Assembly: GCF_003386165.1 (NCBI RefSeq)
Contig: NZ_QRDV01000001.1
Location: forward strand, 434,001 to 498,000
From: Winogradskyella eximia
GTDB taxonomy: Bacteria; Bacteroidota; Bacteroidia; Flavobacteriales; Flavobacteriaceae
Length of the DNA: 64,000 nucleotides
Reading direction: 5' to 3'
Shown here: positions 52,958 to 62,055 of the stretch, in pieces
Layout: each line of letters begins with the position of its first letter
Position numbering within the stretch: the first letter of the stretch is position 1
The notes under the pieces: model-generated
Database searches by the model: none
The model's input: the letters and a program-made list of their open reading frames with translations, nothing else
What the model was told of the DNA's origin: nothing
Translations under genes and position numbers: made by a program

Positions 52958-55900
52958 TTAGAAATAAGCCTTTAGTTGAATAGTGCCTGTATGTATCATT
53001 TTAGAGGTTTCAGATTTTCTGCCGAAGTAATTTAGATTCAAATCTAAATATTTTGTCAATTTCTTTTGTGCTAATAAACTCCAAGTAAAGTTTTTTCCAG
53101 ATTGCAAGCCCTCTAAGATTTGATAGCCAACTGGTGAATTTGCATTACCATCAAATTCATTTTTAAAGAAGTTAAATTCTCCTGTTAAGGCTATTTTTTG
53201 GGCATTATTATAGGTGAAGGATAAACCATAATTATTCTGTGATAAGGTTTCTAAACTACCAATAGTATTTTCTTTGGACGTGTATTGATAAAACACATCA
53301 AATTGTGCATTTTCGCTAAACAAATAACTCAATTTAGGTTTAAATAGGTAGTTGTCAATGGTATAATTTCGGTCGGTGAAATTCTGACTTTTACTATCTT
53401 CTTGTCCTAAACTAGCCAATGCAGTTACCAACCAGTTAACGTCTAATTTATGATTAAAATTAAGCTGATGACTATTGGTTTTGTTTTGTTGAAAACCTAT
53501 GGAAAGAAGGTTTCTATTTTTATTGGTTAAAAACGTATAAGATGTGGTATAACGCTGTTTACCTCTATTAAAGAATAGTACATTTCTAATGCTATAATTT
53601 AAGGATGCAAATTCTTCGGTGTCCAAGTCGTCTTTTAAAGCTTTAAAAGGATTTAAATTAAATGAATTGCCAGTTTTAAACTTTTTACTGTCTACAATAA
53701 ATGATGCTTGATCATAGAAATGAGACCAAAATTTTTCGGTTTTATTTTCAGAAACACTCCATGTTTGCGGATTTACAGTAAGCGTTTGCCCAAATCTATT
53801 TTGATGTGTTTGTACATAGACCTGATTAGGTAACAGCACTCTAATATAACTGCCTTGATCTGTAAATTGTGCAATCTCAAATTCGTTTAATTCTTGTATG
53901 CCATTATCATTGTAATCTATCCAAGTATAAGCTCCTTGTCCTGCTTCAACTTCCACATAAGTGAAATCTTGCTGAGGTAAAGTTCCAGAATTAGTTTCAA
54001 AACTGGTGTTTAAAATAATAAGGTTTTTAAACAATTTCTGATTATAATTTAATCTACTATTCAAACTTTGTTCATCTTCTACGCTATTATCTTCCGACTT
54101 TAAATCTCTGTAATTCGCATAAAATTGAAGTGTGGTATTTTTATTTTGAATCAATCTTGATTTTAAATAATAAGTATTAGAACTATTAACACGCTCTAGA
54201 TTGTTGTTTCTTAAGCTGTCATTAAAACGTTTTATATAGCCTATTTCTGCGAAAACTTTAGTGCTGTCTCCAACACCAATAAAAGCTTCGTAGGCTTTAA
54301 ATTTTTGGCTCAATGGTGTGAGAATATCTGTAGCTATTGTGCGTTGCTCATTATCTTCGGTAGAAAACTTTACTCCTGTCCATTTATTGTTTTTGCCATA
54401 TACCACGCGATTAAAAGACCTTAGAAAGGTTGAACGATTAATAGTGCTTTCATTATTTAGATAACTAGAATTTGAAAATATTCTAAAATCACCCAAACGT
54501 AAATTTGCTGTGATTTGATGTCTATTTCCATTGAAGTTTTCAGAATAATTTAAATGTTCAAAATTATAAGTTGCTGTCCCTTTTTTTGCATGAGATAATC
54601 GCAAACCTGTAGTAAACAGTAATTGGTTGCCGAACTCAATATTTTCTTCACTAGTTTCTGAAGCATCTATATTCCAATCGCGAGTAAATTCTGCTCTATA
54701 TAAACGTTGGATGGTATTAAAGTTTTTCTGAATAAAATCAGTATCAATGAGCGCAGATAAATTCCAAAGACTATCTGATTGAATTAATTTTTGTTTTAAT
54801 GTGAATTTGCCAGCAAAGCCATCATTATTTTCATCATCTATACTTGAAAATAAATTGTCATCCTTTTTGCTTCCTGCTAATTCAAAAAAGAGATCAGTTT
54901 TTTCTGAAGGTTTATATTGCCCATTAACAACGGCAATTTGCAAACGCTCTGGAGCAATAAGTTGAATAATAGGCTCGTAATTTCCTTGTGGAATGCCTGC
55001 AATTGGTGCAATATATTCGTAAATATTATTAATAGCATTGGCATTGCTCAATACATAATTTCCTTGATTGGCACCAACCAATGTAAAGCGAACACTAAAT
55101 AATTCATCATCCGGATCATTAGAAAATACAAATATGTCTTCCGTACCTATGAGTTCCTTTTTGTATAAAATACGATTTTCAGAATATGACGTTAATGATG
55201 CAGAAGGTGCTACCATTAAATCTGTATTGTCACCAGCGTCAGCTAAAATTTGTGTTTGTTCTGTAGATAGATTTTGCTGTAAAGGTTGGTTTTTAGCATC
55301 ACTTTCAGAATATATAGACACATTTAATTTTAAGGTTTCTGTTTCAAAATTTGCTCCACCAAAAACGGTGAATCGTGAGTAATTACGTTCGCTAAATTGG
55401 TAATCTACGGTAATTCGCATTTCTGAAGTAATAGGAAATGTAGAGTTAAAGATAATCTCACCAGCATTATAATCTATAATGTAATCGTTGTTTTCTCCAC
55501 GTTCTAAAGGAATACCATTTACATACACCGTTTCGCTACCTGAAACAATAAGCACATACAGTTCATTATTAGAGCCACGCAATTTGTAGGGTCCTTGGTT
55601 GCCCTCTTGAGCAGCAAATTGTGTTGTTGTAAACTGACCTCTAACTAAAGCACCAGAGGCAAAAACAGAGGTTTTTTCGCTTAAATTAGCATTTACTAAT
55701 AATCCTTGCACGCGTTTTGAGAAATTAGCAAAATAACTTTTTGTGTTTTCAAGGTCAATGTCACCTGCTCTTATATTCCAATCGTCGCTAAACAATTCTA
55801 TAAATACTTGGTCAAATTCATCCAAACGCTGTGAGTATCCACTTTCTTGCAATGGAATATTAGCATCTTGTATGGACGCTTTCAATGAAACTTTATCGCT

Positions 55901-56398
55901 TAGTTTTCCTGAAATTTGTAAATCTAACTCGCTATTTAATACTGAATTTTGATTATTTCCAATGGTAACACCTCGAGAAATACTTCCAGAAGTGGTTAGT
56001 CCATCAAAAGGAGTAAATGTGTTTTTAGATTTAGTATTTTGTAATGTATATAATTGTTGAAATTGCGACGAACGCTCTATGATCACTTCATCATCTAATT
56101 GTTTATAAACCTTGGTGATAAAATTTGGATAGCGTAAATATTCAATTTTAATCGTATCTATTTCTGCAGGTTGTTTAAAACGTAAAATGGCTTTTGCAAA
56201 ATCAACTGAATATAATGTGGAATCTATTATTTTATCATCCTTTGTTCTTACTGTAAAGCGCGAAGGGTTTATACTTACAGAATCAATTTTAATAGAATCC
56301 TTAACGGCTACTTTCTTTTGTCTAAAATTACTATCCTGCTCTTGGGAAAAGCCCCAAAAAACAGATAGTATTAGAATAAAGGAAATAGCAATTTTCAT
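52958..56398 (-). CDS. Large outer-membrane beta-barrel-like protein
   Basis: The 1146-residue protein has a signal peptide (ILILSVFWGFSQ) and a long run of amphipathic strands. A segment near residue 300, YVNGIPLERGENNDYIID, followed by YNAGEIIFN and SEMRITVDYQFSE, resembles repeats in SprA, the type IX secretion translocon, though the size is under half of SprA. It ends TIQLKAYF, a barrel-type end. The function is unknown. It is divergent from xth. Confidence 0.65.
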   Translation of the reverse strand: MKIAISFILILSVFWGFSQEQDSNFRQKKVAVKDSIKIDSVSINPSRFTVRTKDDKIIDSTLYSVDFAKAILRFKQPAEIDTIKIEYLRYPNFITKVYKQLDDEVIIERSSQFQQLYTLQNTKSKNTFTPFDGLTTSGSISRGVTIGNNQNSVLNSELDLQISGKLSDKVSLKASIQDANIPLQESGYSQRLDEFDQVFIELFSDDWNIRAGDIDLENTKSYFANFSKRVQGLLVNANLSEKTSVFASGALVRGQFTTTQFAAQEGNQGPYKLRGSNNELYVLIVSGSETVYVNGIPLERGENNDYIIDYNAGEIIFNSTFPITSEMRITVDYQFSERNYSRFTVFGGANFETETLKLNVSIYSESDAKNQPLQQNLSTEQTQILADAGDNTDLMVAPSASLTSYSENRILYKKELIGTEDIFVFSNDPDDELFSVRFTLVGANQGNYVLSNANAINNIYEYIAPIAGIPQGNYEPIIQLIAPERLQIAVVNGQYKPSEKTDLFFELAGSKKDDNLFSSIDDENNDGFAGKFTLKQKLIQSDSLWNLSALIDTDFIQKNFNTIQRLYRAEFTRDWNIDASETSEENIEFGNQLLFTTGLRLSHAKKGTATYNFEHLNYSENFNGNRHQITANLRLGDFRIFSNSSYLNNESTINRSTFLRSFNRVVYGKNNKWTGVKFSTEDNEQRTIATDILTPLSQKFKAYEAFIGVGDSTKVFAEIGYIKRFNDSLRNNNLERVNSSNTYYLKSRLIQNKNTTLQFYANYRDLKSEDNSVEDEQSLNSRLNYNQKLFKNLIILNTSFETNSGTLPQQDFTYVEVEAGQGAYTWIDYNDNGIQELNEFEIAQFTDQGSYIRVLLPNQVYVQTHQNRFGQTLTVNPQTWSVSENKTEKFWSHFYDQASFIVDSKKFKTGNSFNLNPFKALKDDLDTEEFASLNYSIRNVLFFNRGKQRYTTSYTFLTNKNRNLLSIGFQQNKTNSHQLNFNHKLDVNWLVTALASLGQEDSKSQNFTDRNYTIDNYLFKPKLSYLFSENAQFDVFYQYTSKENTIGSLETLSQNNYGLSFTYNNAQKIALTGEFNFFKNEFDGNANSPVGYQILEGLQSGKNFTWSLLAQKKLTKYLDLNLNYFGRKSETSKMIHTGTIQLKAYF

Positions 56399-56510
56399 GT
56401 AAAGTTATAACTGCTTAATGCAAAAAATATTTTATCGTTAAAACAAGCTTAAAATAATGGTGTAAAAGTAGCGTATTATTTAATTTAGCGGTTAATCAGA
56501 ATATGACAGC

Positions 56511-57272
56511 ATGAAAATAGTTTCTTATAACGTAAATGGTATCAGAGCAGCCTTAAATAAAGGCTTTATAGAATGGTTAACCGCAACAGATCCTGATGTT
56601 GTTTGTTTGCAAGAAATTAAAGCTATGGAAGAACAATTAGACCTTAGTTTGTTTACAGATGCTGGTTATAATTATAATTATTGGTTTAGCGCACAGAAAA
56701 AAGGGTATAGTGGAGTTGCTATTTTATGTAAAACCAAACCTAATCACATAGAATTAGGAACAGGAATTGAGTCTATGGACTTTGAAGGTAGAAACATTAG
56801 AGTAGATTATGACGACGTTTCCGTGATGAGTATGTATTTACCATCTGGTACCAATGACGCAAGATTATCGCATAAGTTTGAATATATGAATCTTATTCAT
56901 AACTATTTGAATGAATTACAAACAGAAAAACCTAATTTAGTGGTTTGTGGTGATTATAATATTTGTCATGAAGAAATAGACATTCATAACCCGAAAATGA
57001 AAGGAGTTTCTGGGTTTTTGCCAGAAGAACGTGAGTGGTTAGGTGAATTTTTAGAAAGTGGGTTTATAGATAGTTTTAGACATTTACATCCAGAGCGTCA
57101 AGAATATTCTTGGTGGAGTTATAGAGCAAATTCTAGAGCAAATAATAAAGGTTGGAGATTAGATTACGCCATGGTGAGTAAACCATTACAAGAAAAAATA
57201 AAACGCAGCGTTATACTAACGGAAGCAGTGCATAGTGACCATTGTCCCATTTTGCTCGAATTAGATTTATAA
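56511..57272 (+). CDS. xth: Exodeoxyribonuclease III
   Basis: The 253-residue AP endonuclease has the metal and catalytic motifs YNVNGIRAALNKG, QEIKA, GDYNICHEEIDIHNP, RLDYAMVS and HSDHCPI. It cuts DNA at abasic sites and trims 3' ends in base excision repair. It stands with tag and mutY in this window as repair genes, though not in one operon. Confidence 0.96.
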   Translation: MKIVSYNVNGIRAALNKGFIEWLTATDPDVVCLQEIKAMEEQLDLSLFTDAGYNYNYWFSAQKKGYSGVAILCKTKPNHIELGTGIESMDFEGRNIRVDYDDVSVMSMYLPSGTNDARLSHKFEYMNLIHNYLNELQTEKPNLVVCGDYNICHEEIDIHNPKMKGVSGFLPEEREWLGEFLESGFIDSFRHLHPERQEYSWWSYRANSRANNKGWRLDYAMVSKPLQEKIKRSVILTEAVHSDHCPILLELDL

Positions 57273-57323
57273 CAACATATTACATTTAAACAATTAGAAT
57301 TAAAATAAAACAGCCTCAAAATC

Positions 57324-58283
57324 ATGATTAAAAAACTTTCAATTTTAGCATTAACTATTACACTATTTACTTCTTGTGTGTCAAAGAAAATTTACACAGA
57401 CCTTGAAGATAAATATGCCAATCTCAAAAAAGAAAACCGCAGTCTTACGGATGAAATGGCAGAATTATCTAAGGAAAAAACAAAAGTTTTTAATGATTTA
57501 AATGAATTAGAATCGGCTTATGAAGCAGCTGTTTCAGAACGAGATAAACTTCAGGCAGATTATGCAGCCTCTAAAAATAATCTCGAAACTCTAAAGGCAT
57601 CATACAAAGCATTAGAAGAAAATAGTTCTGCGTCTATAGCTAAAAATGCACAAAAAAATAGAGAGCTTTTAGCGCAATTAGAGGCTAAAGAGCAAGCCTT
57701 AGCAGCAGAAAACGAACGTTTAAATACCTTGAAGCAAGAATTAGAGAGTCGCTCACAACGTGTTGCAGAATTAGAAAATGTGATTGCATCAAAAGATGCT
57801 GCGATGCATAAATTAAAAGATGCCATTTCTAAAGCCTTAACTAATTTTGAAGGGAAAGGATTAACAGTAGAACAACGCAATGGAAAGGTTTACATTTCTA
57901 TGGAGAATAAATTGTTGTTTGAATCTGGAAGCTGGTATGTTGGAGCACAAGGCGCACAAGCAGTAAAACAATTAGGAAGTGTATTGGCTGAAAATCCTGA
58001 GATTTCAGTTTTAATAGAAGGTCATACTGATAATGTGCCTTATAAAGGTAATGCGCAATTAAGTGGTAACTGGGATTTGTCTGCAAAGCGTGCAACAGCT
58101 ATTGTCAATATTCTTAGAGAAAATGATGCTATCAATCCAGAAAACTTAACAGCAGCTGGTCGTGGAGAGTTTGCGCCAATTGCATCAAACGAAACATCAG
58201 AAGGTAAAGCCAAAAACAGACGAATAGAAGTGATTTTAACGCCTAAGTTAGATGAGATTTCTAAACTTTTGAATGAGATTTAA
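57324..58283 (+). CDS. OmpA-family lipoprotein with coiled coil
   Basis: The 319-residue protein has a lipobox (LFTSCVSK), a long coiled coil (about 25-170), and an OmpA/MotB peptidoglycan-binding domain (about 195-305; LIEGHTDNVPYKGNAQ, LSAKRATAIVNIL, GRGEFAPIASN, RRIEVIL). It tethers the outer membrane to peptidoglycan, with the coiled coil spanning the gap. A terminator follows at 58317. Confidence 0.92.
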   Translation: MIKKLSILALTITLFTSCVSKKIYTDLEDKYANLKKENRSLTDEMAELSKEKTKVFNDLNELESAYEAAVSERDKLQADYAASKNNLETLKASYKALEENSSASIAKNAQKNRELLAQLEAKEQALAAENERLNTLKQELESRSQRVAELENVIASKDAAMHKLKDAISKALTNFEGKGLTVEQRNGKVYISMENKLLFESGSWYVGAQGAQAVKQLGSVLAENPEISVLIEGHTDNVPYKGNAQLSGNWDLSAKRATAIVNILRENDAINPENLTAAGRGEFAPIASNETSEGKAKNRRIEVILTPKLDEISKLLNEI

Positions 58284-58316
58284 ATTGTAACGTCAATAAC
58301 ATATTAACATATATTT

Positions 58317-58350
58317 AGACCTCGCAGATTTTTTAAACCTGTGAGGTCTT
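58317..58350 (+). terminator. Terminator of the OmpA-family gene
   Basis: AGACCTCGCAG and CTGTGAGGTCT pair with a wobble around an A/T-rich loop; T-run follows. Text of this kind recurs widely in Flavobacterium-type genomes. Confidence 0.75.
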
Positions 58351-58470
58351 CTTATTTTTGTTTGTCTTATCTGGTTGAGAATTATTGAGAACATAATATA
58401 TTTTGCTTGAAGATAACTTGTGCAGTAAGTTGAAACCTAGATTAGAAACTTAAGTTTAATTAAAAAGAGA

Positions 58471-58488
58471 TTCCTGCCTTCGCAGGAA
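58471..58488. repeat. Short dispersed palindrome before the aldo/keto reductase gene
   Basis: TTCCTGC-CTTC-GCAGGAA is a perfect 7-bp stem that ends 5 nt before the ATG. The same text occurs as a dispersed repeat in many bacterial genomes. Placed here it would sit over the ribosome landing site and could lower translation. Confidence 0.6.
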
Positions 58489-58493
58489 ATGCT

Positions 58494-59531
58494 ATGAAAT
58501 ACACAACACTACCAAATACAGATATAAAAGTTAGTAAAATATGCCTTGGTACTATGACTTGGGGCAACCAAAATACCCAAGGCGAAGGGTTTTCTCAGAT
58601 GGATTTTGCTTTAGATAAAGGAGTTAATTTTTTTGATGTTGCTGAATTATATCCCGTTCCGGCAACAAAGGAAACCTATGCAGAAACCGAACGTATTATT
58701 GGTAATTGGTTTGCAAAAACAGGAAACAGAGATAAAGTTGTTTTGGCGACTAAAATTGCTGGTACAGGAGATTATACAGCGCATATTAGAACCAACGGTT
58801 TTAGCAAAGACGCACTTAATGAAGCGGTTGATAATAGTTTAAAACGTTTACAAACAGATTATATAGATTTATACCAATTACATTGGCCAGAACGACAAAC
58901 TAAAATGTTTGGAACAAGAGATTACGTACATAATCCAAATGATCCTTGGGAAGATAATTTTAATGAAATTCTTCATAACCTAGATAACATTATTAAATCA
59001 GGTAAAATAAGGCAAGTTGGTATTTCTAATGAAGGAGCTTGGGGAACCATGCGTTACTTGCAAGAATTCAAACAACATAATCTGCCAAGAATGATTACCA
59101 TTCAGAATGCTTATTCTTTAATAAATAGAGTGTTTGAAGTGGATTTAGCAGAAGTAGCTCACAGAGAAAATATTGGTTTATTAGCTTATTCTCCAATGGC
59201 ATTTGGTGTATTATCTGGGAAATATATTAAAGGAACAGCAGGTGATGATACGAGATTAAAACTGTTTCCGAGATTTGCGCGCTATAGTGGTGAGAAAGCT
59301 ACAGAAGCTACAAAACGCTATTTAAAAATAGCAGAAGACAATAATATGTCTTTAGCACAAATGTCATTAGCTTTTGTCAATGATAGACCTTTTTTAACAA
59401 GTAATATTATTGGCGCAACTAGTTTAAAACAGTTAGAGGAAAATATTGATAGCATTAATGTTTCTCTGTCAGAGGATGTGATGAAAGCTATAAATGAAGT
59501 ACATGCAGAGCTACCAAATCCTGCTCCATAA
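58494..59531 (+). CDS. Aldo/keto reductase (Tas-like)
   Basis: The 345-residue TIM-barrel NADPH enzyme has the catalytic tetrad: Asp and Tyr in FFDVAELYP, Lys in VLATKIAG, and His in YQLHWPER. It matches the Tas subfamily in length and in the loop KMFGTRDYVHNPNDPWEDNF. The substrate is not known. A palindrome precedes the start. Confidence 0.92.
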   Translation: MKYTTLPNTDIKVSKICLGTMTWGNQNTQGEGFSQMDFALDKGVNFFDVAELYPVPATKETYAETERIIGNWFAKTGNRDKVVLATKIAGTGDYTAHIRTNGFSKDALNEAVDNSLKRLQTDYIDLYQLHWPERQTKMFGTRDYVHNPNDPWEDNFNEILHNLDNIIKSGKIRQVGISNEGAWGTMRYLQEFKQHNLPRMITIQNAYSLINRVFEVDLAEVAHRENIGLLAYSPMAFGVLSGKYIKGTAGDDTRLKLFPRFARYSGEKATEATKRYLKIAEDNNMSLAQMSLAFVNDRPFLTSNIIGATSLKQLEENIDSINVSLSEDVMKAINEVHAELPNPAP

Positions 59532-59552
59532 AGTGTGTTTTTTAACACATTA

Positions 59553-59589
59553 GAAAGTCCATTTGTAATCTACGAATGGACTTTTTTTG
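59553..59589 (+). terminator. Terminator of the aldo/keto reductase gene
   Basis: AAAGTCCATTTGTA and TACGAATGGACTTT pair around ATC, followed by T7. Confidence 0.8.
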
Positions 59590-59592
59590 TCT

Positions 59593-60063
59593 TTAAATCT
59601 TAATCTGTCGGTTAATCTGTTCTTGCAAAGAAATAAAGGTTTCTGTCCTCGAAACCCCTTTTATACTTTGTATTTCAGAATTAAGAACATGCATTAAATG
59701 CTCATTATCTTTAGATAGAATTTTAATAAATATAGACCAATTTCCGGTTGTGTAATGACATTCAATCACTTCAGGAATTTTTTGAAGTTGCTTTACAGCT
59801 TCAGGATTACTAATGGCTTTATCTAAATAGACACCAACAAAAGCCATTGTGGTATAACCTAAAGCTTTCGGGTTAATAATAAATTTTGAACCAGCTAAAA
59901 GCCCAGATTTTTCTAACTTCTTTAAACGTTGATGAATCGCAGCTCCTGAAATGCCAACATTACGAGCAATTTCAAGAATTGGAGTTCTCGCATCTTCCAT
60001 TAACGCACGTAATATTTTTTTATCAATACCATCGATGTAAATACCATTATCATTAATCTTCAT
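59593..60063 (-). CDS. Lrp/AsnC family transcription regulator
   Basis: The 156-residue protein has an N-terminal HTH (about 12-60; KKILRALMEDARTPILEIARNVGISGAAIHQRLKKLEKSGLL, truncated here to its ends) and a RAM ligand domain (about 75-145; YTTMAFVGVYLD). It binds an amino acid and controls nearby genes. It lies 90 bp downstream of the saccharopine dehydrogenase-like gene with a terminator between them. Confidence 0.93.
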   Translation of the reverse strand: MKINDNGIYIDGIDKKILRALMEDARTPILEIARNVGISGAAIHQRLKKLEKSGLLAGSKFIINPKALGYTTMAFVGVYLDKAISNPEAVKQLQKIPEVIECHYTTGNWSIFIKILSKDNEHLMHVLNSEIQSIKGVSRTETFISLQEQINRQIKI

Positions 60064-60101
60064 AAGTTGATAGGCTTTTATTTTGAAAGTTAAAGATAAA
60101 A

Positions 60102-60126
60102 AAAGCGTTTCAATTTGAAACGCTTT
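60102..60126 (-). terminator. Terminator of the saccharopine dehydrogenase-like gene
   Basis: AAAGCGTTTC and GAAACGCTTT form a 10-bp stem around AATTT; a run of T follows on the minus strand. It lies in the Lrp leader. Confidence 0.8.
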
Positions 60127-60153
60127 ATGAGGTAATTCTATTTAATTGTTATT

Positions 60154-61518
60154 TTAAACATTTAAAGGGTTGTAACCTAAATAAGGTACTTCATGCTCTT
60201 TAAATATAATATCGTAAGCTTCTAACTCCTTTAAAATTGGAGTATAAACCTCTTTATTAATTGGGATTTGAACTCCTGGTGTTTTTATTTTACCATTTAA
60301 AATAGCTAAAGTTGCAATAGCCACAGGTAAACCTACTGTTTTTGCCATGGCTGTATAGGTTTGATCTTTACCAAGTGTTACCATGGTAGCATCAATTTGA
60401 TGTTTTTCTCCGTTAAGTTCGTAACCAAATTTATGGTACATCACTAGCATATCTTTGTCGGTTTCGTCTAATGTCCAACTATCCATTAATATTTTCTGAA
60501 GAATTTGAGCAGGTGTACCTTTGTCTAATTCTACCATTTTTTTAGGATTAAAGATATCGAGTTCTAAAAATTTATCCCAAACAATATCATCTTGGTCAAT
60601 TTTTAAGGCATGTCTAAATTTAAGTTCAACAGAATCCGTTGGGCTGTATGGTAAAAATGAATTCACAAAATCGCGATAACTCATATTAATGCTGTCATCT
60701 ATAGTGTAGCTGTCATCGGTCATACCTAATTGCACAAAAACGTTCCAAGCTCTACTAAAACCAACGCGTCTAATGGTTCCACGATATAGAGTTTTAACAT
60801 GGTCTAAGCCATACACTTCTTGGTATTTTAAAGAATCTCTGTTGGCATAGCCTTCAAAACGACCATAACCTTCAACATCTAAAAATTCTGTACGTCTAAA
60901 TAAACGGTTATAAGGAATATATTTAAACTGGTTTTCTTGTAAAAATTTAGCAGCTCCTCCTTGTCCTGCGACCACCACATTTCTGGGATTCCAAGTGAAC
61001 TTATAGTTCCAAAGATTGTTATCACTCTCTGGTGCCACTAATCCACCTGTAAACGATTCAAATAAAATCATTTTACCACCTTTATCTCTAATGCGATTAA
61101 TGACTTGCATCGCACTCATGTGGTCTAAGCCAGGATCTACTCCAATTTCATTCATAAAAATGAGATTGTTGGTTTTAGCATCAGCATCTAAGGCTTGCAT
61201 TTCTTCACTGACATAAGATGCCGTAACCATATTCTTTTTGTAGGTAATACAGTCTTTAGCAACTTCAATATGAAAACGAGCCGGAAGCATTGAAACTACA
61301 ATATCTGCATTCTTTATGGCTTCAACTCTAGATGCTGCATTAAAGACATCTAAGTGAATGACGTCTGTATTTGGATGAGAACCAACCAGTTTTTTGGCAT
61401 TGTCAACATTGAGATCACCAATGGTGATATGAAGTTTTTCAGATTCAGATTTATCGAGTAAATATTTTATAAGGTATGATGAAGATTTACCTGCACCAAT
61501 AATTAAAATGTTTCGCAT
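60154..61518 (-). CDS. Saccharopine dehydrogenase family protein
   Basis: The 454-residue enzyme has a Rossmann start (ILIIGAGKSSSYLIKYLL), the segment NADIVVSMLPARFH and the C-terminal saccharopine reductase-type domain (EIGVDPGLDHMSAM, ESFTGGLVAPES). It likely acts on saccharopine or a related lysine pathway intermediate. The lrp gene is next to it; a lysine-degradation regulator is possible. The reaction direction cannot be told. Confidence 0.9.
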   Translation of the reverse strand: MRNILIIGAGKSSSYLIKYLLDKSESEKLHITIGDLNVDNAKKLVGSHPNTDVIHLDVFNAASRVEAIKNADIVVSMLPARFHIEVAKDCITYKKNMVTASYVSEEMQALDADAKTNNLIFMNEIGVDPGLDHMSAMQVINRIRDKGGKMILFESFTGGLVAPESDNNLWNYKFTWNPRNVVVAGQGGAAKFLQENQFKYIPYNRLFRRTEFLDVEGYGRFEGYANRDSLKYQEVYGLDHVKTLYRGTIRRVGFSRAWNVFVQLGMTDDSYTIDDSINMSYRDFVNSFLPYSPTDSVELKFRHALKIDQDDIVWDKFLELDIFNPKKMVELDKGTPAQILQKILMDSWTLDETDKDMLVMYHKFGYELNGEKHQIDATMVTLGKDQTYTAMAKTVGLPVAIATLAILNGKIKTPGVQIPINKEVYTPILKELEAYDIIFKEHEVPYLGYNPLNV

Positions 61519-61600
61519 AATGAGTTTATATAACTAATTTTGTGTTGCACGAAAGTAATAAATACAATAAGGACTAAAAACCTAAAATCCATATTTAATT

Positions 61601-61990
61601 ATGAACAAGACACTATTAATTACAGGAGCAATCTTAGGAGTTTTAGGTATTATTTTAGGAGCTTTTGCAGCTCATGGCTTAGAGAAATTAGTAGATGCAG
61701 ATGCTATTAAATCTTTTGAAACGGGAGTGCGCTACCAACTCTACCATGCATTTTTTCTTTTAATACTGGGTAGTACATCTTTCCTAAGTTTAAAAGCTAA
61801 AAAAACTATATTTTATTTGGTACTTTTTGGTGTAATTTTCTTCTCGGTTTCAATCTATGGTTTGGCTACAAACTCACTTTCAAGCTTTGATTTTAAGACG
61901 ATTGCCTTTATTACTCCTCTTGGAGGACTGTTGCTAATTGCAGCATGGATGGTGATGTTAATCGGTATAATTAGAAATAAGGTCGATTAA
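61601..61990 (+). CDS. DUF423 family membrane protein
   Basis: The 129-residue protein has four hydrophobic helices and the DUF423 (YwdK) start GAILGVLGIILGAFAAHGLE and YQLYHAFFLL. The function is unknown. It lies 65 bp before pckA on the same strand, but pckA has its own promoter. Confidence 0.9.
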   Translation: MNKTLLITGAILGVLGIILGAFAAHGLEKLVDADAIKSFETGVRYQLYHAFFLLILGSTSFLSLKAKKTIFYLVLFGVIFFSVSIYGLATNSLSSFDFKTIAFITPLGGLLLIAAWMVMLIGIIRNKVD

Positions 61991-62024
61991 TGTGAATCAA
62001 AGGTGCCATTTCAAAATAAAATTA

Positions 62025-62032
62025 TAATTTTG
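62025..62032 (+). promoter_or_regulatory. Promoter -7 element of pckA
   Basis: TAATTTTG matches TAnnTTTG; the start near 62039 leaves a 17-nt A-rich leader (ACAACACAAATATT) before the ATG. No -33 TTTG is clear. Confidence 0.5.
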
Positions 62033-62055
62033 CACCACTAAACAACACAAATATT

